From Candidatus Zhuqueibacterota bacterium (GTDB lineage: Bacteria; Zhuqueibacterota; Zhuqueibacteria; Zhuqueibacterales; Geothermadaptataceae), in assembly GCA_030950365.1 (NCBI GenBank), contig JAUZRQ010000002.1:124001-188000 (forward strand): a DNA stretch of 64,000 bases, in the 5' to 3' direction. Numbering within the stretch: the stretch's first letter is position 1; every line of letters begins with the position of its first letter. This document shows positions 26,537 to 36,122 of the stretch, in pieces. The position numbers and the translations under genes were made by a program. A model generated the notes under the pieces. It was given only the letters and a program-made list of their open reading frames with translations, was not told the DNA's origin and searched no databases.

Positions 26537-27331
26537 ATGGAACTGACCGGTCATTTAACCGAAGATCGGCTCATCGCCTATTTCGCCGGTGAGCTGGATG
26601 TCGATCGCATGCGGCGTATCGAAGCGCATGCAAAAAATTGTCCGCCCTGTAAGCGCGAATTTGTCATCTACCGCACGTTGTTTTCCGGGCTGATTGCCAT
26701 GCTGAAAAAGGGGGACGAGCAAATCACCCCGGCGCGCATCCGCGAGGCCCTGAAAGAAAATCTGAAAAAGAACCAGGTTTTCTATTCGATTCTACACATC
26801 CCGAATTTTGCCTCGGTTCTGGTTGCCAAAACCACCGCAGGGCTCGCCGCCGTTATTATGGGTAAACTCACACAATTCGAGTTTGAGGAAAGGCTGAAGC
26901 GGTATTTCCCAAAGCAATGGATTGTGGAGTCTCTAGATGATACCGAAGAGGCGCGGTTGCAGTTCGAGCAGTATTTTTTTCAAGAACGTACCGTAATTGA
27001 CCTGCCTATCGATCCGGTTCTGATCCGCAGCGAATTTCAAAAACAGGTGCTGCAGGCATTGCGCGACATTCCATATGGCCACTTCATCACATATGGTGCG
27101 CTGGCCAGGCGCATCGGCAAGCCGAAGGCCACGCAGGCGGTAGGTCGGGCGTTGGGGGCTAATCCGCTGCCCATTGTCTATCCGTGTCATCGCGTGGTGG
27201 CGGGCCGCGGTCGGTTGGGCGGCTTTTCCGCTGGAGAGGTATTGAAGCTCAAACTGCTGGAAATCGAAGGCGTGCATTATCCGCACACTAGTCGTCAGTT
27301 GAATTTGTTTGGTTCATTTGGGGAGGGATAA
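26537..27331 (+). CDS. zinc-finger (zf-HC2, anti-sigma type) fused to O6-alkylguanine-DNA alkyltransferase
   Basis: 264 residues from ATG 26537 (GGAGGG upstream). Residues 1-45 look like the anti-sigma zinc finger: His6, then LIAYFAGELD, then His31-x3-Cys35-x2-Cys38. A linker of about 40 residues leads into a full MGMT/Ogt domain: N-terminal ribonuclease-like part (about 80-150), helix-turn-helix with PYGHFITYGALARRIG, and the suicide active site PCHRVV (Cys217) followed by GRLGGFSAGEVLK. It directly repairs O6-methylguanine by accepting the methyl group on Cys217. The N-terminal domain is not the Ada Cys4 zinc domain. The repair function is firm; a regulatory role for the finger is speculative. 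No sigma factor lies next to it. Confidence 0.85.
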   Translation: MELTGHLTEDRLIAYFAGELDVDRMRRIEAHAKNCPPCKREFVIYRTLFSGLIAMLKKGDEQITPARIREALKENLKKNQVFYSILHIPNFASVLVAKTTAGLAAVIMGKLTQFEFEERLKRYFPKQWIVESLDDTEEARLQFEQYFFQERTVIDLPIDPVLIRSEFQKQVLQALRDIPYGHFITYGALARRIGKPKATQAVGRALGANPLPIVYPCHRVVAGRGRLGGFSAGEVLKLKLLEIEGVHYPHTSRQLNLFGSFGEG

Positions 27332-28139
27332 CCGGGCCGATTTCGTTTCAGGCATTGTTATGGCTATACGGTTATAGGTGGATTTTTTTATTTCAAAAAT
27401 AATTCGGCACCGCGAGAAAATCTCTTGAATCACGAGGCGCCCAAAAGTCACCAAAGGATAACGGCAACTTCCTGTAGTTCCGGGGCCCTTGAGACCGGGT
27501 CGCTTATGCGCATTCGCTGCGGTCGCAATTGAAGCGAACACGGTTGATACAGATCATGCGGATGATTACGGATGGTGATGCGAAAGTGTTTTTGACCTTT
27601 CATAAAAATTTTTAGGCCCATCGATTAACAAAATCTTCCCGCAATCCGCGAAAATCTGAGTGAATCCGTGCCTCAATTTTAATTTTTGCGCATTGTTAGA
27701 AATCGGACGTCAGGGACGGCCTCTGACCAACGAAAAATAGAATTTATGATGGGATAGACGTGGTCCCTGACCGCGGCATTCTTGCAGACCGGTCAAAGGA
27801 ATCAATGCCAATCCGGAAAATGTGTGCTATCTCTGGCTCCCTGGATGTCGCGCAACAATCTTTCATTGTCTATGCCAGCGTCGTAAAGGGCGTGATTCAT
27901 CATTTGCAGCTCCACCTGCCCGCCAGAAGGCGAAAATGGCTCTTCCTCCTGTTTTTAAAATCTAATTTTTTTCAAAGACTGCCGATAACTCAGGTGTAAA
28001 GTGCGGTTTATGGCCAAAGAGCCAGATCGCCTGTCGGGTGGAATCGTATCCGAGGTTGCTTGCCCCCTTTGCAAACGATGTTTTCGATGCCAGATCTGAT
28101 TGGGTAATCATGGACTCATCAAAGAGGAATGGAGTTAGG
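27332..28139. other. intergenic region with degenerate repeat words
   Basis: About 800 bases without a convincing gene. It holds CACGAGGCGCCCAAAAGTCACC-type (27431-27457), CATGCGGATGATTACGGATGG-type (27552-27577) and AATCCGCG...GAATCCGTG words (27634-27673), plus an inverted pair around GTCAGGGAC (27709-27717) and GTCCCTGAC (27761-27769). These match the repeat words of other gaps. The open frame 27760-27999 is not supported. Confidence 0.5.
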
Positions 28140-28994
28140 ATGAACTGGGAAAACTTAATTATCAATTTGGAATGCATTGATTCGCTTCCGACCCTACCGA
28201 ACGTATTCCTGCGTGTCAGCCAGATGCTTAACGATCCCATGGTGACGGCCAAAAAATTGGCCGAGGTCATCGAAACCGACCAGGCCATCGCCATGAAGCT
28301 GCTGAAAATTGTCAACTCGCCGTTTTTTGGTTTCAGCCGTAAAATTATGACCGTGCAGGATGCCGTGGTGCTATTAGGATTCAACGCCACCAAAAACACG
28401 GTGATGACCATCTCGGTAATCCGAAGCCTCAATCACGAGAGCAAGGTGGAAGAATTCAACATGCAGGAATTCTGGAAGCATGCCATCGCCACGGGGCTGG
28501 TTGCGCGGTTCATCGCTAAAAAGACGCAAGTCGATTCTGAAAAGGCGTTTGTCGCCGGCATTTTGCACGACATCGGCAAGATTATTCTGGAGCAATATTT
28601 TCAGGAAGAAATGGAAAAGGTGTTACACCTGGTGCGCACCAAAAAAATCAGCTTTTATGAGGCCGAACTGGAAGTTTACAAAGGCACACACTGTGATCTC
28701 GGCAGCTACCTCGCAGATAAGTGGAATCTGCCGCTGCCATTGATTGAGGCCATTGATATGCATCATACCCCCGGTGAAGCCAGCGAGGAGCCAAAATTGG
28801 TGTCGGTGGTGCACATCGCCAATACAGTAGCCAAGCAGCTCGGCTATGGTTGCACCAATATCGTCAAGGAGAACGAACTGGATTCGTATGCATTTGCCCG
28901 CCTGGATATTTCGGCGTCGCAACTGGAGGAGTGGGCTGAAGATATCCAAAAGCATGTAGAAGAGTCAAAAGAACTGTTTAGCATTCTGGAATAA
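28140..28994 (+). CDS. HDOD domain signalling protein
   Basis: 284 residues from ATG 28140 (GGAG six bases upstream). Single HDOD domain (about 15-210): SLPTLPNVFLRV at the start, KLLKIVNSPFFGFSRKI, AVVLLGF, and the remnant HD dyad GILHDIGK. HDOD proteins are HD-fold members usually without demonstrated hydrolase activity; they often relay c-di-GMP or two-component signals to motility or secretion machinery. It has the same length as, and is clearly paralogous to, the HDOD gene in the pilus cluster (52166-53020), though it stands alone. A strong terminator follows. Confidence 0.88.
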   Translation: MNWENLIINLECIDSLPTLPNVFLRVSQMLNDPMVTAKKLAEVIETDQAIAMKLLKIVNSPFFGFSRKIMTVQDAVVLLGFNATKNTVMTISVIRSLNHESKVEEFNMQEFWKHAIATGLVARFIAKKTQVDSEKAFVAGILHDIGKIILEQYFQEEMEKVLHLVRTKKISFYEAELEVYKGTHCDLGSYLADKWNLPLPLIEAIDMHHTPGEASEEPKLVSVVHIANTVAKQLGYGCTNIVKENELDSYAFARLDISASQLEEWAEDIQKHVEESKELFSILE

Positions 28995-29051
28995 AGGGAA
29001 ATCACCAATGCTAACAGCTCTCTGATGAATCAGGACGGGATGAGACGCCTA

Positions 29052-29081
29052 CGCGAGGGAAACCCCCTCGCGTTTTTATTT
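29052..29081 (+). terminator. rho-independent terminator after the HDOD gene
   Basis: Stem CGCGAGGG (29052-29059) with CCCTCGCG (29065-29072), followed by TTTTTATTT. A textbook intrinsic terminator. Confidence 0.85.
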
Positions 29082-29240
29082 CATGATACCAATGTCATCC
29101 TGTTGCGTCCCAGAGATGGTTGGCCGCGACGTAGAAACAAACATTTCAGTCTATTCAACTCTGGCCCATTCTCGTCTATCCGGGGATTTTTATAAAAGCC
29201 CCCCGTATTCGCTCTTCTCTCCCGGTGAGATTTTCCTGTT

Positions 29241-30350
29241 TCAAATCTGCGCCATCGGGATCCACTCGCCGTCGAGAGTATAATACTTTTTGTGCAAATT
29301 CGCCGCCAGGCAGGAATGGACCGGGATGATGGCCACTAGATCACCAATGCGGAATTGAGCCATCTGTTCCGGGCTGAGCTGGATGATGCCGTGTTCCTGC
29401 GAAAGCGCAATAACCTGTGCATCAGGCAGAGCCGGGCCCCAGCCACCGCTCAACAGCGACGTCACATAACCAAAAATTTTGCGCCGCTCCGGCATGAGCA
29501 GAAAGTCTTTGGATAGGTGAACTGCGCCACCATAAACCACCATATGATGCCGATCGGGATACAACGCTACCACCGGACAGGCCACTACCATAGCGATGTC
29601 CGCCTCACTACAGGAGCCTAACCGCCATTGCATGGCATCATAAAACACAAAATTGCCCGGCCGCACCTCATCCACGCCGGTGAAGGTATCCACCACCGAA
29701 CAGCAGGGGGTATCGCCGATCGAAATCTCGCATTGAGTAATGCCGGCCTCCGTCAGCGCCTTGCGTACGGTCTGCATACGGTGTACCGTTTCTGCATAGA
29801 TTGTGCGGATTTCGGCAAGCGAACTGGCAGAATAGCTATTACCGCTGTGGGTGAGAATGCCGCAAAATTCGGTTTTGGATTGCCGCTGGATTTGCTTCGC
29901 CAAAAGGACGATGCTCTCGGTGTCTTTCCACGGCATGCCGGTGCGACGATAGCCGCTGTCGATTTTGATCCACAGGCCCACTGGGCTCTGCAGCTCATTT
30001 TGCAGAAATGTGACCGCTTCCGGCGACAGCGCCAGCAAATTCAGCCGGATGCGCGAAGCCAGATCGCGAATTTTATCGATTTCGCGCAGATTCACCGGAA
30101 ACGCCACAGTGATGTCGTCCCAGCCGTGTTCAGCAAAATACATCGCCATGTCCAGTGAAGATACGGTGATGCACCGGGTGCCGAAATTCCGGAACCAGTT
30201 GCCGATGACAGCGGACTGGTGGGTTTTGAAGTGGGGGCGGAAGCGGACGCCGCTTTTGTGGGCTTTTTCGCTCATGCGCGCGATGTTGTTCAAAACGCGG
30301 CGTTGGTCAATGATCGCCGTCGGTCGAATGATTTGGTTCAAATCAAGCAT
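29241..30350 (-). CDS. D-threonine aldolase / D-serine dehydratase-like PLP enzyme
   Basis: 369 residues. Fold-type III PLP enzyme: an alanine-racemase-like N-terminal barrel with the Schiff-base Lys in RPHFKTHQ (near residue 42), IDSGYRRTGM near 155, and HSGNSY. A C-terminal D-ser-dehydrat domain carries the zinc-binding His and Cys in IPVHSCLAANLH (near 346). It cleaves or deaminates D-beta-hydroxy amino acids (D-threonine to glycine plus acetaldehyde, or D-serine to pyruvate). It is the last gene of a minus-strand run; the M16 gene upstream is separated by a terminator, so it probably has its own promoter. Confidence 0.85.
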   Translation of the reverse strand: MLDLNQIIRPTAIIDQRRVLNNIARMSEKAHKSGVRFRPHFKTHQSAVIGNWFRNFGTRCITVSSLDMAMYFAEHGWDDITVAFPVNLREIDKIRDLASRIRLNLLALSPEAVTFLQNELQSPVGLWIKIDSGYRRTGMPWKDTESIVLLAKQIQRQSKTEFCGILTHSGNSYSASSLAEIRTIYAETVHRMQTVRKALTEAGITQCEISIGDTPCCSVVDTFTGVDEVRPGNFVFYDAMQWRLGSCSEADIAMVVACPVVALYPDRHHMVVYGGAVHLSKDFLLMPERRKIFGYVTSLLSGGWGPALPDAQVIALSQEHGIIQLSPEQMAQFRIGDLVAIIPVHSCLAANLHKKYYTLDGEWIPMAQI

Positions 30351-30401
30351 GGTTCTCTGGATGGTTTGATGGTAATGTCGATTGCGTTGTTTGAATACAA
30401 T

Positions 30402-30431
30402 TCAGGCCAGTCGCTAGGATGACCGGCCTGA
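30402..30431. repeat. hairpin in the leader of the PLP enzyme gene
   Basis: Arms TCAGGCCAGTC (30402-30412) and GACCGGCCTGA (30421-30431) pair with one mismatch around an 8-base loop. It lies about 52 bases upstream of the minus-strand start; no T-run. Could be an mRNA leader structure or an operator. Confidence 0.35.
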
Positions 30432-30471
30432 TATGAATACAGCGTTTCAATTCAGTAATTGCTAACAGAAA

Positions 30472-30505
30472 ACAATCCCACGCCGTCCTGGCGCGGGCTT
30501 TTTTG
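30472..30505 (-). terminator. rho-independent terminator of the M16 protease gene
   Basis: On the minus strand, stem CCCGCGCC/GGCGTGGG (30477-30484 with 30490-30497) with a 5-base loop, followed by ATTGTTTTC and preceded by an A-run. It sits just beyond the stop of the M16 gene. Confidence 0.75.
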
Positions 30506-30519
30506 GGGTATAGATCAAT

Positions 30520-33282
30520 TTATTGGATCAAATTCCCGTCTGCATCCACAAAATAAATCGGGCCGAAGCCCAGCTCCCGAATGCCGTCTTCGATTTTCTC
30601 GCGATCGCCCACCACCAGCCAGACGATTTTGTCTGGATGCAGCAAGGTGCGCGCAGCCTTTTTAATCTGTTGCAGGTTCAGCGAGCGGATCATGTCGGGA
30701 TAGCGATCCCAGTAGTCATCTGGCAGGCCGAAACGCTCCATTTGCACGATGGAGCCGGCCACGGCGCTCATGGTTTCCCAGGTGCCGGGAAGCCGCAGAA
30801 TGCGGTTCTTTTTGATTTTGTCCAGCTCGTCCTGCGTTGGCGGACGCGTGGACAGGATATCGTTCAGTTCTCTGGCGATTTCCTGCATGGATTCTCTGGT
30901 TTTGTCGGACTGCACCGGCGCATACACCAGAAACGGCCGCTGGCCGCGCGCGTCGATGAGCAGCGAGCGTGCGCCGTAAGACCAGTGCTTGTCCTCGCGC
31001 AAATTCATGTTGATGCGCGCCGTAAAGGTGCCGCCCAGAATGTTGTTCAGCGTCTCGATGGCAATTTCCTCGGGATTGGCCTTGGGCAGCGCAATGTGCG
31101 CGGCGAAGATGATCGACTGGATGGCGCCGGGTTTGTCCATCAAATACACCACCTGGCTCGTTTTGTGTTCCACCCGGCCAATGTTTTTCTTCGGCACATC
31201 GCCCGGCTTCCAGTTCTTGAAATACGTTTCCAGCTTGCCTTTCAGCTCCTTGAGCGTGATATCGCCGACCACCACCAGCGTGGCGTTGTTGGGTTTGAAC
31301 CAGGTGCGGTGGAATTTTTTGAGATCATCGCGGGTGAGTTTACTCACCGAGGCCTCGGTGCCCGATCCGGTGAAGGGATTGCCGTAGGCATGATTTTCGC
31401 CGTACAGCAGCTTCGGGAACACGCGCAGCGCCATCTGCACCGGATTGGACTTTTCGCGCTGGATGGCCGCGAGCTGCTGCTTCTTTAACCGGTTGAAATC
31501 GGCTTCCGGGAAGCTCGGGTTGAGAATCACGTCAGCGAAAATATCCAGCGAGGCGTCCAGATTTGCCTTCAACGCCGACAGTGACACTGAAGAAATATCG
31601 AGATTGGAGCCGGTGCTTAGCCGTGCGCCCAGCATGGCCAGTTCCTCGCTGATTTGCAGCGCCGTGCGCTTTTTCGTGCCCTCGTCGAGCATGTTCATGG
31701 TCAGGCTGGCCGTGCCCGGCACCGCAAACTGATCCGCCGCATAGCCGGCATCCACCAGTAGGTTGAAATTGACCACCGGTACCGTATGCCGTTCAGCCAG
31801 GATGATCTTCAGGCCGTTGGACAGCGTGGCCTTTTGCAGTCTGGGGAATTTGGCCGCTGGCGGAGGACCGGGTTCCGGCAGTTTGGAGCGATCTACATCG
31901 GTTTTGAGGGTTTTGTACTTCGGGAACGGATGCACCTCGAGCACGAACACGCCGTCGGAGAGCCACTCGCGGGCGGCCGCATGCACATCGGCCGGCGAGG
32001 CGTCTTTCACGTATTGCAGGGTAGATTTATAATAGTCCGGGCTACCACCGTACACCTGATTCATGGCCAGGATGTCCGACTTGCCGCCAAAACCGCCGAT
32101 GCGCTCGATGCCGCGGACGAAATTGGAGAAGTACTGCGCTTTCACCCGGCGGAGCTCCTTCTCGGTGGGGCCATCATCCAGGAACCGCGCTAGCTCCTCG
32201 TCCAGCGCCTTTTCCACCTGTTTCAAATCCACGCCCGGCCGCGCCGTGGCCTGAATGAGAAACTGGCTGGCAATCTCGCCGGTGTACACGTACGCGGCCA
32301 CATCCGTGGCGATCTGCTCATCATAAACCAGCCGTTTGTACAGGCGAGAGGTTTTGCCGGATGATAAAATATCGCTGGCCAGGTCGAGATACACCAGTTC
32401 GCGGTTGCCCCATTCGGGCACGTTCCACACCTTGTACACCCGCGCCTGCGGCACGCGGTCCTGCATCACCATGCGGTGCTCGCCGGTGCGTTTGGCGATC
32501 CAGGCATCGTGCTTGGCCACCGGCGGTCCGGAGGGAATATCACCGAAATACTTTTCAACTTTGGCCTTGACGGTCTCGGCATCCACATCGCCGGCCACCA
32601 CCAGCACGGCATTGGCCGCGCCGTAGTACGTCTTGAACCATTCGCGCACATCCTCGAGACTGGCCGCGTTCAGGTCTTCCATGGAGCCGATGGTGGTCCA
32701 GCTATATGGATGGCCTTTGGGAAAGGTGTTTTCGGCGATGATGTTGAACACACGGCCATAGGGCCGGTTCTCGCCCTGCCGTTTTTCGTTTTGCACCACG
32801 CCGCGCTGTTCATCCAGCTTGGCCTGGTCGATGGCGCCCAGAAGATGTCCCATGCGATCGGACTCCAGCCACAGCACCAGGTCCAGCGCCGAGGTGGGCA
32901 CGTTCTGGAAATAGTTGGTGCGGTCCCGGTTGGTGGTGCCGTTCAAGTCGGTGGCACCCACGCGCTCCAGCGCCTGGAAATAATCGTCGTTGAAATGCTC
33001 ACTGCCGTTGAACATCAGATGCTCGAACAGATGCGCGAAACCGGTCTTGCCCGGCTTCTCGTTTTTCGAGCCGACGTGATACCAGACATTGACCGCCACG
33101 ATGGGCGCCTTGTGGTCCTCGTGTACGATCAAGGTCAGGCCGTTATCCAGAACAAATTTTTGATATTGGATTTCCGGAATACGGAACGATACATCGTCCT
33201 TGCTGCTTTCGGCCGATGCTGCACCAGTGAACAGTAAACAGGCGGCCAGCAGGCCCAAAAGCGGTTTTTTGAAACGCCTCAT
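30520..33282 (-). CDS. exported M16 family zinc protease (pitrilysin-like, two-domain)
   Basis: 920 residues with a signal peptide (cleavage near AASA-E, about 24-25), so periplasmic or secreted. The inverted zinc motif HLFEH occurs at 84-88 in the first M16 half, with the distal Glu expected near 164. The second half (about 490-900) lacks the motif and forms the inactive clamshell half, as in pitrilysin and chloroplast processing peptidases. Start ATG 33282 has GAGGAGG upstream. Downstream in the same direction as the M14 gene with a 140-base gap, so possibly co-transcribed as a peptidase pair. Confidence 0.9.
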   Translation of the reverse strand: MRRFKKPLLGLLAACLLFTGAASAESSKDDVSFRIPEIQYQKFVLDNGLTLIVHEDHKAPIVAVNVWYHVGSKNEKPGKTGFAHLFEHLMFNGSEHFNDDYFQALERVGATDLNGTTNRDRTNYFQNVPTSALDLVLWLESDRMGHLLGAIDQAKLDEQRGVVQNEKRQGENRPYGRVFNIIAENTFPKGHPYSWTTIGSMEDLNAASLEDVREWFKTYYGAANAVLVVAGDVDAETVKAKVEKYFGDIPSGPPVAKHDAWIAKRTGEHRMVMQDRVPQARVYKVWNVPEWGNRELVYLDLASDILSSGKTSRLYKRLVYDEQIATDVAAYVYTGEIASQFLIQATARPGVDLKQVEKALDEELARFLDDGPTEKELRRVKAQYFSNFVRGIERIGGFGGKSDILAMNQVYGGSPDYYKSTLQYVKDASPADVHAAAREWLSDGVFVLEVHPFPKYKTLKTDVDRSKLPEPGPPPAAKFPRLQKATLSNGLKIILAERHTVPVVNFNLLVDAGYAADQFAVPGTASLTMNMLDEGTKKRTALQISEELAMLGARLSTGSNLDISSVSLSALKANLDASLDIFADVILNPSFPEADFNRLKKQQLAAIQREKSNPVQMALRVFPKLLYGENHAYGNPFTGSGTEASVSKLTRDDLKKFHRTWFKPNNATLVVVGDITLKELKGKLETYFKNWKPGDVPKKNIGRVEHKTSQVVYLMDKPGAIQSIIFAAHIALPKANPEEIAIETLNNILGGTFTARINMNLREDKHWSYGARSLLIDARGQRPFLVYAPVQSDKTRESMQEIARELNDILSTRPPTQDELDKIKKNRILRLPGTWETMSAVAGSIVQMERFGLPDDYWDRYPDMIRSLNLQQIKKAARTLLHPDKIVWLVVGDREKIEDGIRELGFGPIYFVDADGNLIQ

Positions 33283-33422
33283 AAAACCTCCTCATGTTGA
33301 TGGTCAATTGGGTTCATCCCCTGAATTGGATTTTGGCAAACAATACTTTTACGTCGATTCGCCTTCAGAGTTGCGCGGAGAAATCGATCCCTCGCCGGAA
33401 CTGATTTGGCGGCTTACTGGCA

Positions 33423-36122
33423 TCAATATCTCCCCGAGATCATCGAAAGGCTTGGGCCGATGATCAGGCTGTTCAGGAACAATTTTTCCAGCCCCCGCCA
33501 GTACGTGCGGAAAATCGGTTCCTCAGCGAACAGAATTACGTGTCCGCGTCGCATCGGCTCGTGGATCAGATACGCCTTGCCCGGGAACAACTTTTCGGTG
33601 TTCTCCCACACAAACCCGCTGACGCGCACGTCCTGGCTGACAAACCGGCCCACGTTGGCGCCTTCCTTGCTGGGGGTGAAGATATGGTTAGAATAAACCA
33701 GTACCGGAATGATTTCCTCGTAGCCCAGCGCCAGAAGATGATTGGTATCCAGTTTGATGTTCAGGATCGCGCCGGGAGTGAAATCGGGCTTAACGGATGT
33801 TTTCGCGGTGTCCGGCGCAGCACCAGGCTTTTCGCCTTTAGCCGCGGACGCTGGCTTCTGGCCCAGCAGCCGCGCGGTCGTCCACTTCACCTTCTCGCGC
33901 GTGGCAAACGCCGCCCCTTCTTTGATGCCCACGAACACACCGCCGTTTTGAATCCACTGTTTGATTTTCTGGATGCCGGCTTCGCCCAGCGCTTTCTCGT
34001 AGCCCGCGGCATTGCCCGGCGGCAGCACCAGCACGTTGTAGTCGTACAAATTGATGTGCTGAAAATAGTCCAGCCGAATGGCGGTGAACGGGATGCCGTA
34101 CTGCTTTTCCAGCACGAACCAGATGGCGCCGTAGGACGTTTGCCGGGTCGGCTCTTCGGTGATCACGGCGATTCTCGGCTTTTTCAGCGGAATGAGATTG
34201 CTGGAACCCCAGAAAATGCCCTTCGGCGTCCATGCGGTGGTCAGTGGCGTGACGCTCACGTGGAGCTCCCGCGCCCAGCGCGCCAGCCGCTCCCGCAGGT
34301 CCGCCGGATTGCGCTTGATGCGCAACAGCGCCGTGCCCGGCGGGACGGTCTGGTTTTCGAGATGCACCGGCTTGCGCGAGATGGCCACCTTGTAGTCGTG
34401 CGATAGCAAGCGGGCCAGCAGCCGCATACCGCTGACCGTATTGGCGGAGAAGGCATAGCCGTAGGTGGTCTGTTCCGTTCCGCCGGTGATGCCGCCTTCG
34501 GCCGTAGCCACACGTTCCACGCGTTTCATGGCCGCGCGCACCATCCGGGGCGCGGCGTAAGCTTCAATGCCGTAGGCCAGCGGCAGGCTCCATGCCGTGA
34601 CGTCATAAAAACCGAGCCGTTCCTTGGGCGCTTTTTCGCCCACCGAATGGTTGTACGCGTATTTTTCGCGGGCGATTTTCAGAAAGGCCTCTTCAATGCG
34701 CGTGTCGCGCTCGAGCAGGGCTTTGGCCAGCCGTTTTTGTGGCTGCTCCATGGGAATGAGGTAGCTGCCCACGGGAAGGGTTTTGCGCAGCCGCTGGCCG
34801 GTTAGGTAATCGATGGCGCGGTCGAGTGTAACAGGCGCCTGGGTTCGATAGACCTCGATGCGGTGCCGCAGCAAAAGTTCCACCAGCGCGCGCGTCAAAT
34901 CCGGCCGCTTATCCGGCGCCAGCGCCACCAGCTTAACGGGCTCCTTTCTGGCCTCTTCCATGCCGGTGCGGAAAAAGTCGTAATAATCGCGCAACAGCGC
35001 CGTGTGGTTTTCTGCCGCGGTTTTAATGGTGGTGATGCTGGCCACTACGTGATGGTGGATGCCATCGCGGAAGGTGAGAATGGTGCCGTCTGCTCGCTCA
35101 AAGCGAAGGCCTTTACGGCCGCCGCCGTCAGTTTCGTACGTCATGCCGATGGCGCCATTGAGCGCCGGATACGAATCCCAGTAGCCCGGATAATGCAGAT
35201 CGAACACCTCTCGGGCAAAATAGGTCCAGCCGTAGTGATCGAAAGCGCGGCTGTTGTTCTGGCCGAAAATGTCCGCCCACTTTTTTGTGGTAGGCGGCAG
35301 GTTCGGGTTCACCGGGATGGCGTACGGCGCGAAAAAATACTCATTGGTTTCGCCGTGATGGTCCACAAACACCTGCGGATTCCAGCGCTGCAGTTGTTCC
35401 ACCACAATCTGCGTTTCCTGCTGCGACGCGGCAAAGGCGTCACGATTGAGGTCGATTTGATAGTGGTTGTTGTTGGTGCTCATGCGCCAGTCGCCGTGAT
35501 GCTCGGCGGCGTTGCGGTCAGCGGTGCCGTTGGCGCCCACCACCGAGGCTTTCATCCAGGCGATGTAGCGCTGGTGGCTTTCCGGGTTGTGCGCGGGATT
35601 GAGCACAATCACCGCGTTTTTTAAAATAGACCTGGTTTCTTCATCTTCGCCGGCGGCAAAATGATAGGCCACCTGCAAACAGGCTTCGAACGCCGCCGAT
35701 TCGTTACCGTCGTTGGCGTAGTTCATCCAGGCGATGGCCGGGGTGGTTTCGGCGATGCGCTGCGCTTCGGCCGGCGTGGTCTGACGCGGATTGCGCAGGC
35801 GGCCAACCGCCTGTCGGATGGCTTCCAGGCGCTGCATGTTTTCCGGCGCACTGATGATGACCAGATACATGTTGCGCCGCTCCACCGACTGCCCGATGGG
35901 AATGACTTTCACGCGCTCCGGCCGCGCCTGTTCCAGTGCGCGAATGTATTGTTCCATCTGATAGTGGTCGGTGAAATACTCACCGATGGCGTATCCCAGA
36001 AGGGATTTAGGGGGCGGCACGAATGGGTTGTATTTCGCACCGGGGTAAAATGGTTCATCGGATGCGGAGAGTACAAGCGGGAAAAGGAAATATACTGTGA
36101 AAATCGATATACCGTTTTTCAT
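33423..36122 (-). CDS. exported M14 family (zinc carboxypeptidase-like) protein with altered zinc motif
   Basis: 899 residues from ATG 36122, chosen because ATGAGGAGG lies just upstream and a signal peptide (about 5-21) follows. M14 domain at about 40-400. The first zinc motif, normally HxxE, reads NDGNE (Asp138 in place of His, Glu141). DLNRD (224-228) and VDHHGE (253-258) are preserved, as is ETDGGG. A long C-terminal part (about 430-899) includes a class-I-glutamine-amidotransferase-like segment with VLPPGNAAGYE. The Asp for His change may lower, alter or abolish carboxypeptidase activity. The other M14 gene in the window has the normal HxxE. Confidence 0.83.
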   Translation of the reverse strand: MKNGISIFTVYFLFPLVLSASDEPFYPGAKYNPFVPPPKSLLGYAIGEYFTDHYQMEQYIRALEQARPERVKVIPIGQSVERRNMYLVIISAPENMQRLEAIRQAVGRLRNPRQTTPAEAQRIAETTPAIAWMNYANDGNESAAFEACLQVAYHFAAGEDEETRSILKNAVIVLNPAHNPESHQRYIAWMKASVVGANGTADRNAAEHHGDWRMSTNNNHYQIDLNRDAFAASQQETQIVVEQLQRWNPQVFVDHHGETNEYFFAPYAIPVNPNLPPTTKKWADIFGQNNSRAFDHYGWTYFAREVFDLHYPGYWDSYPALNGAIGMTYETDGGGRKGLRFERADGTILTFRDGIHHHVVASITTIKTAAENHTALLRDYYDFFRTGMEEARKEPVKLVALAPDKRPDLTRALVELLLRHRIEVYRTQAPVTLDRAIDYLTGQRLRKTLPVGSYLIPMEQPQKRLAKALLERDTRIEEAFLKIAREKYAYNHSVGEKAPKERLGFYDVTAWSLPLAYGIEAYAAPRMVRAAMKRVERVATAEGGITGGTEQTTYGYAFSANTVSGMRLLARLLSHDYKVAISRKPVHLENQTVPPGTALLRIKRNPADLRERLARWARELHVSVTPLTTAWTPKGIFWGSSNLIPLKKPRIAVITEEPTRQTSYGAIWFVLEKQYGIPFTAIRLDYFQHINLYDYNVLVLPPGNAAGYEKALGEAGIQKIKQWIQNGGVFVGIKEGAAFATREKVKWTTARLLGQKPASAAKGEKPGAAPDTAKTSVKPDFTPGAILNIKLDTNHLLALGYEEIIPVLVYSNHIFTPSKEGANVGRFVSQDVRVSGFVWENTEKLFPGKAYLIHEPMRRGHVILFAEEPIFRTYWRGLEKLFLNSLIIGPSLSMISGRY

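Noticed and set aside
27760-27999. 79-codon plus-strand frame upstream of the HDOD gene
   Set aside because: No domain, no ribosome site, and lies in repeat-rich AT-leaning DNA.
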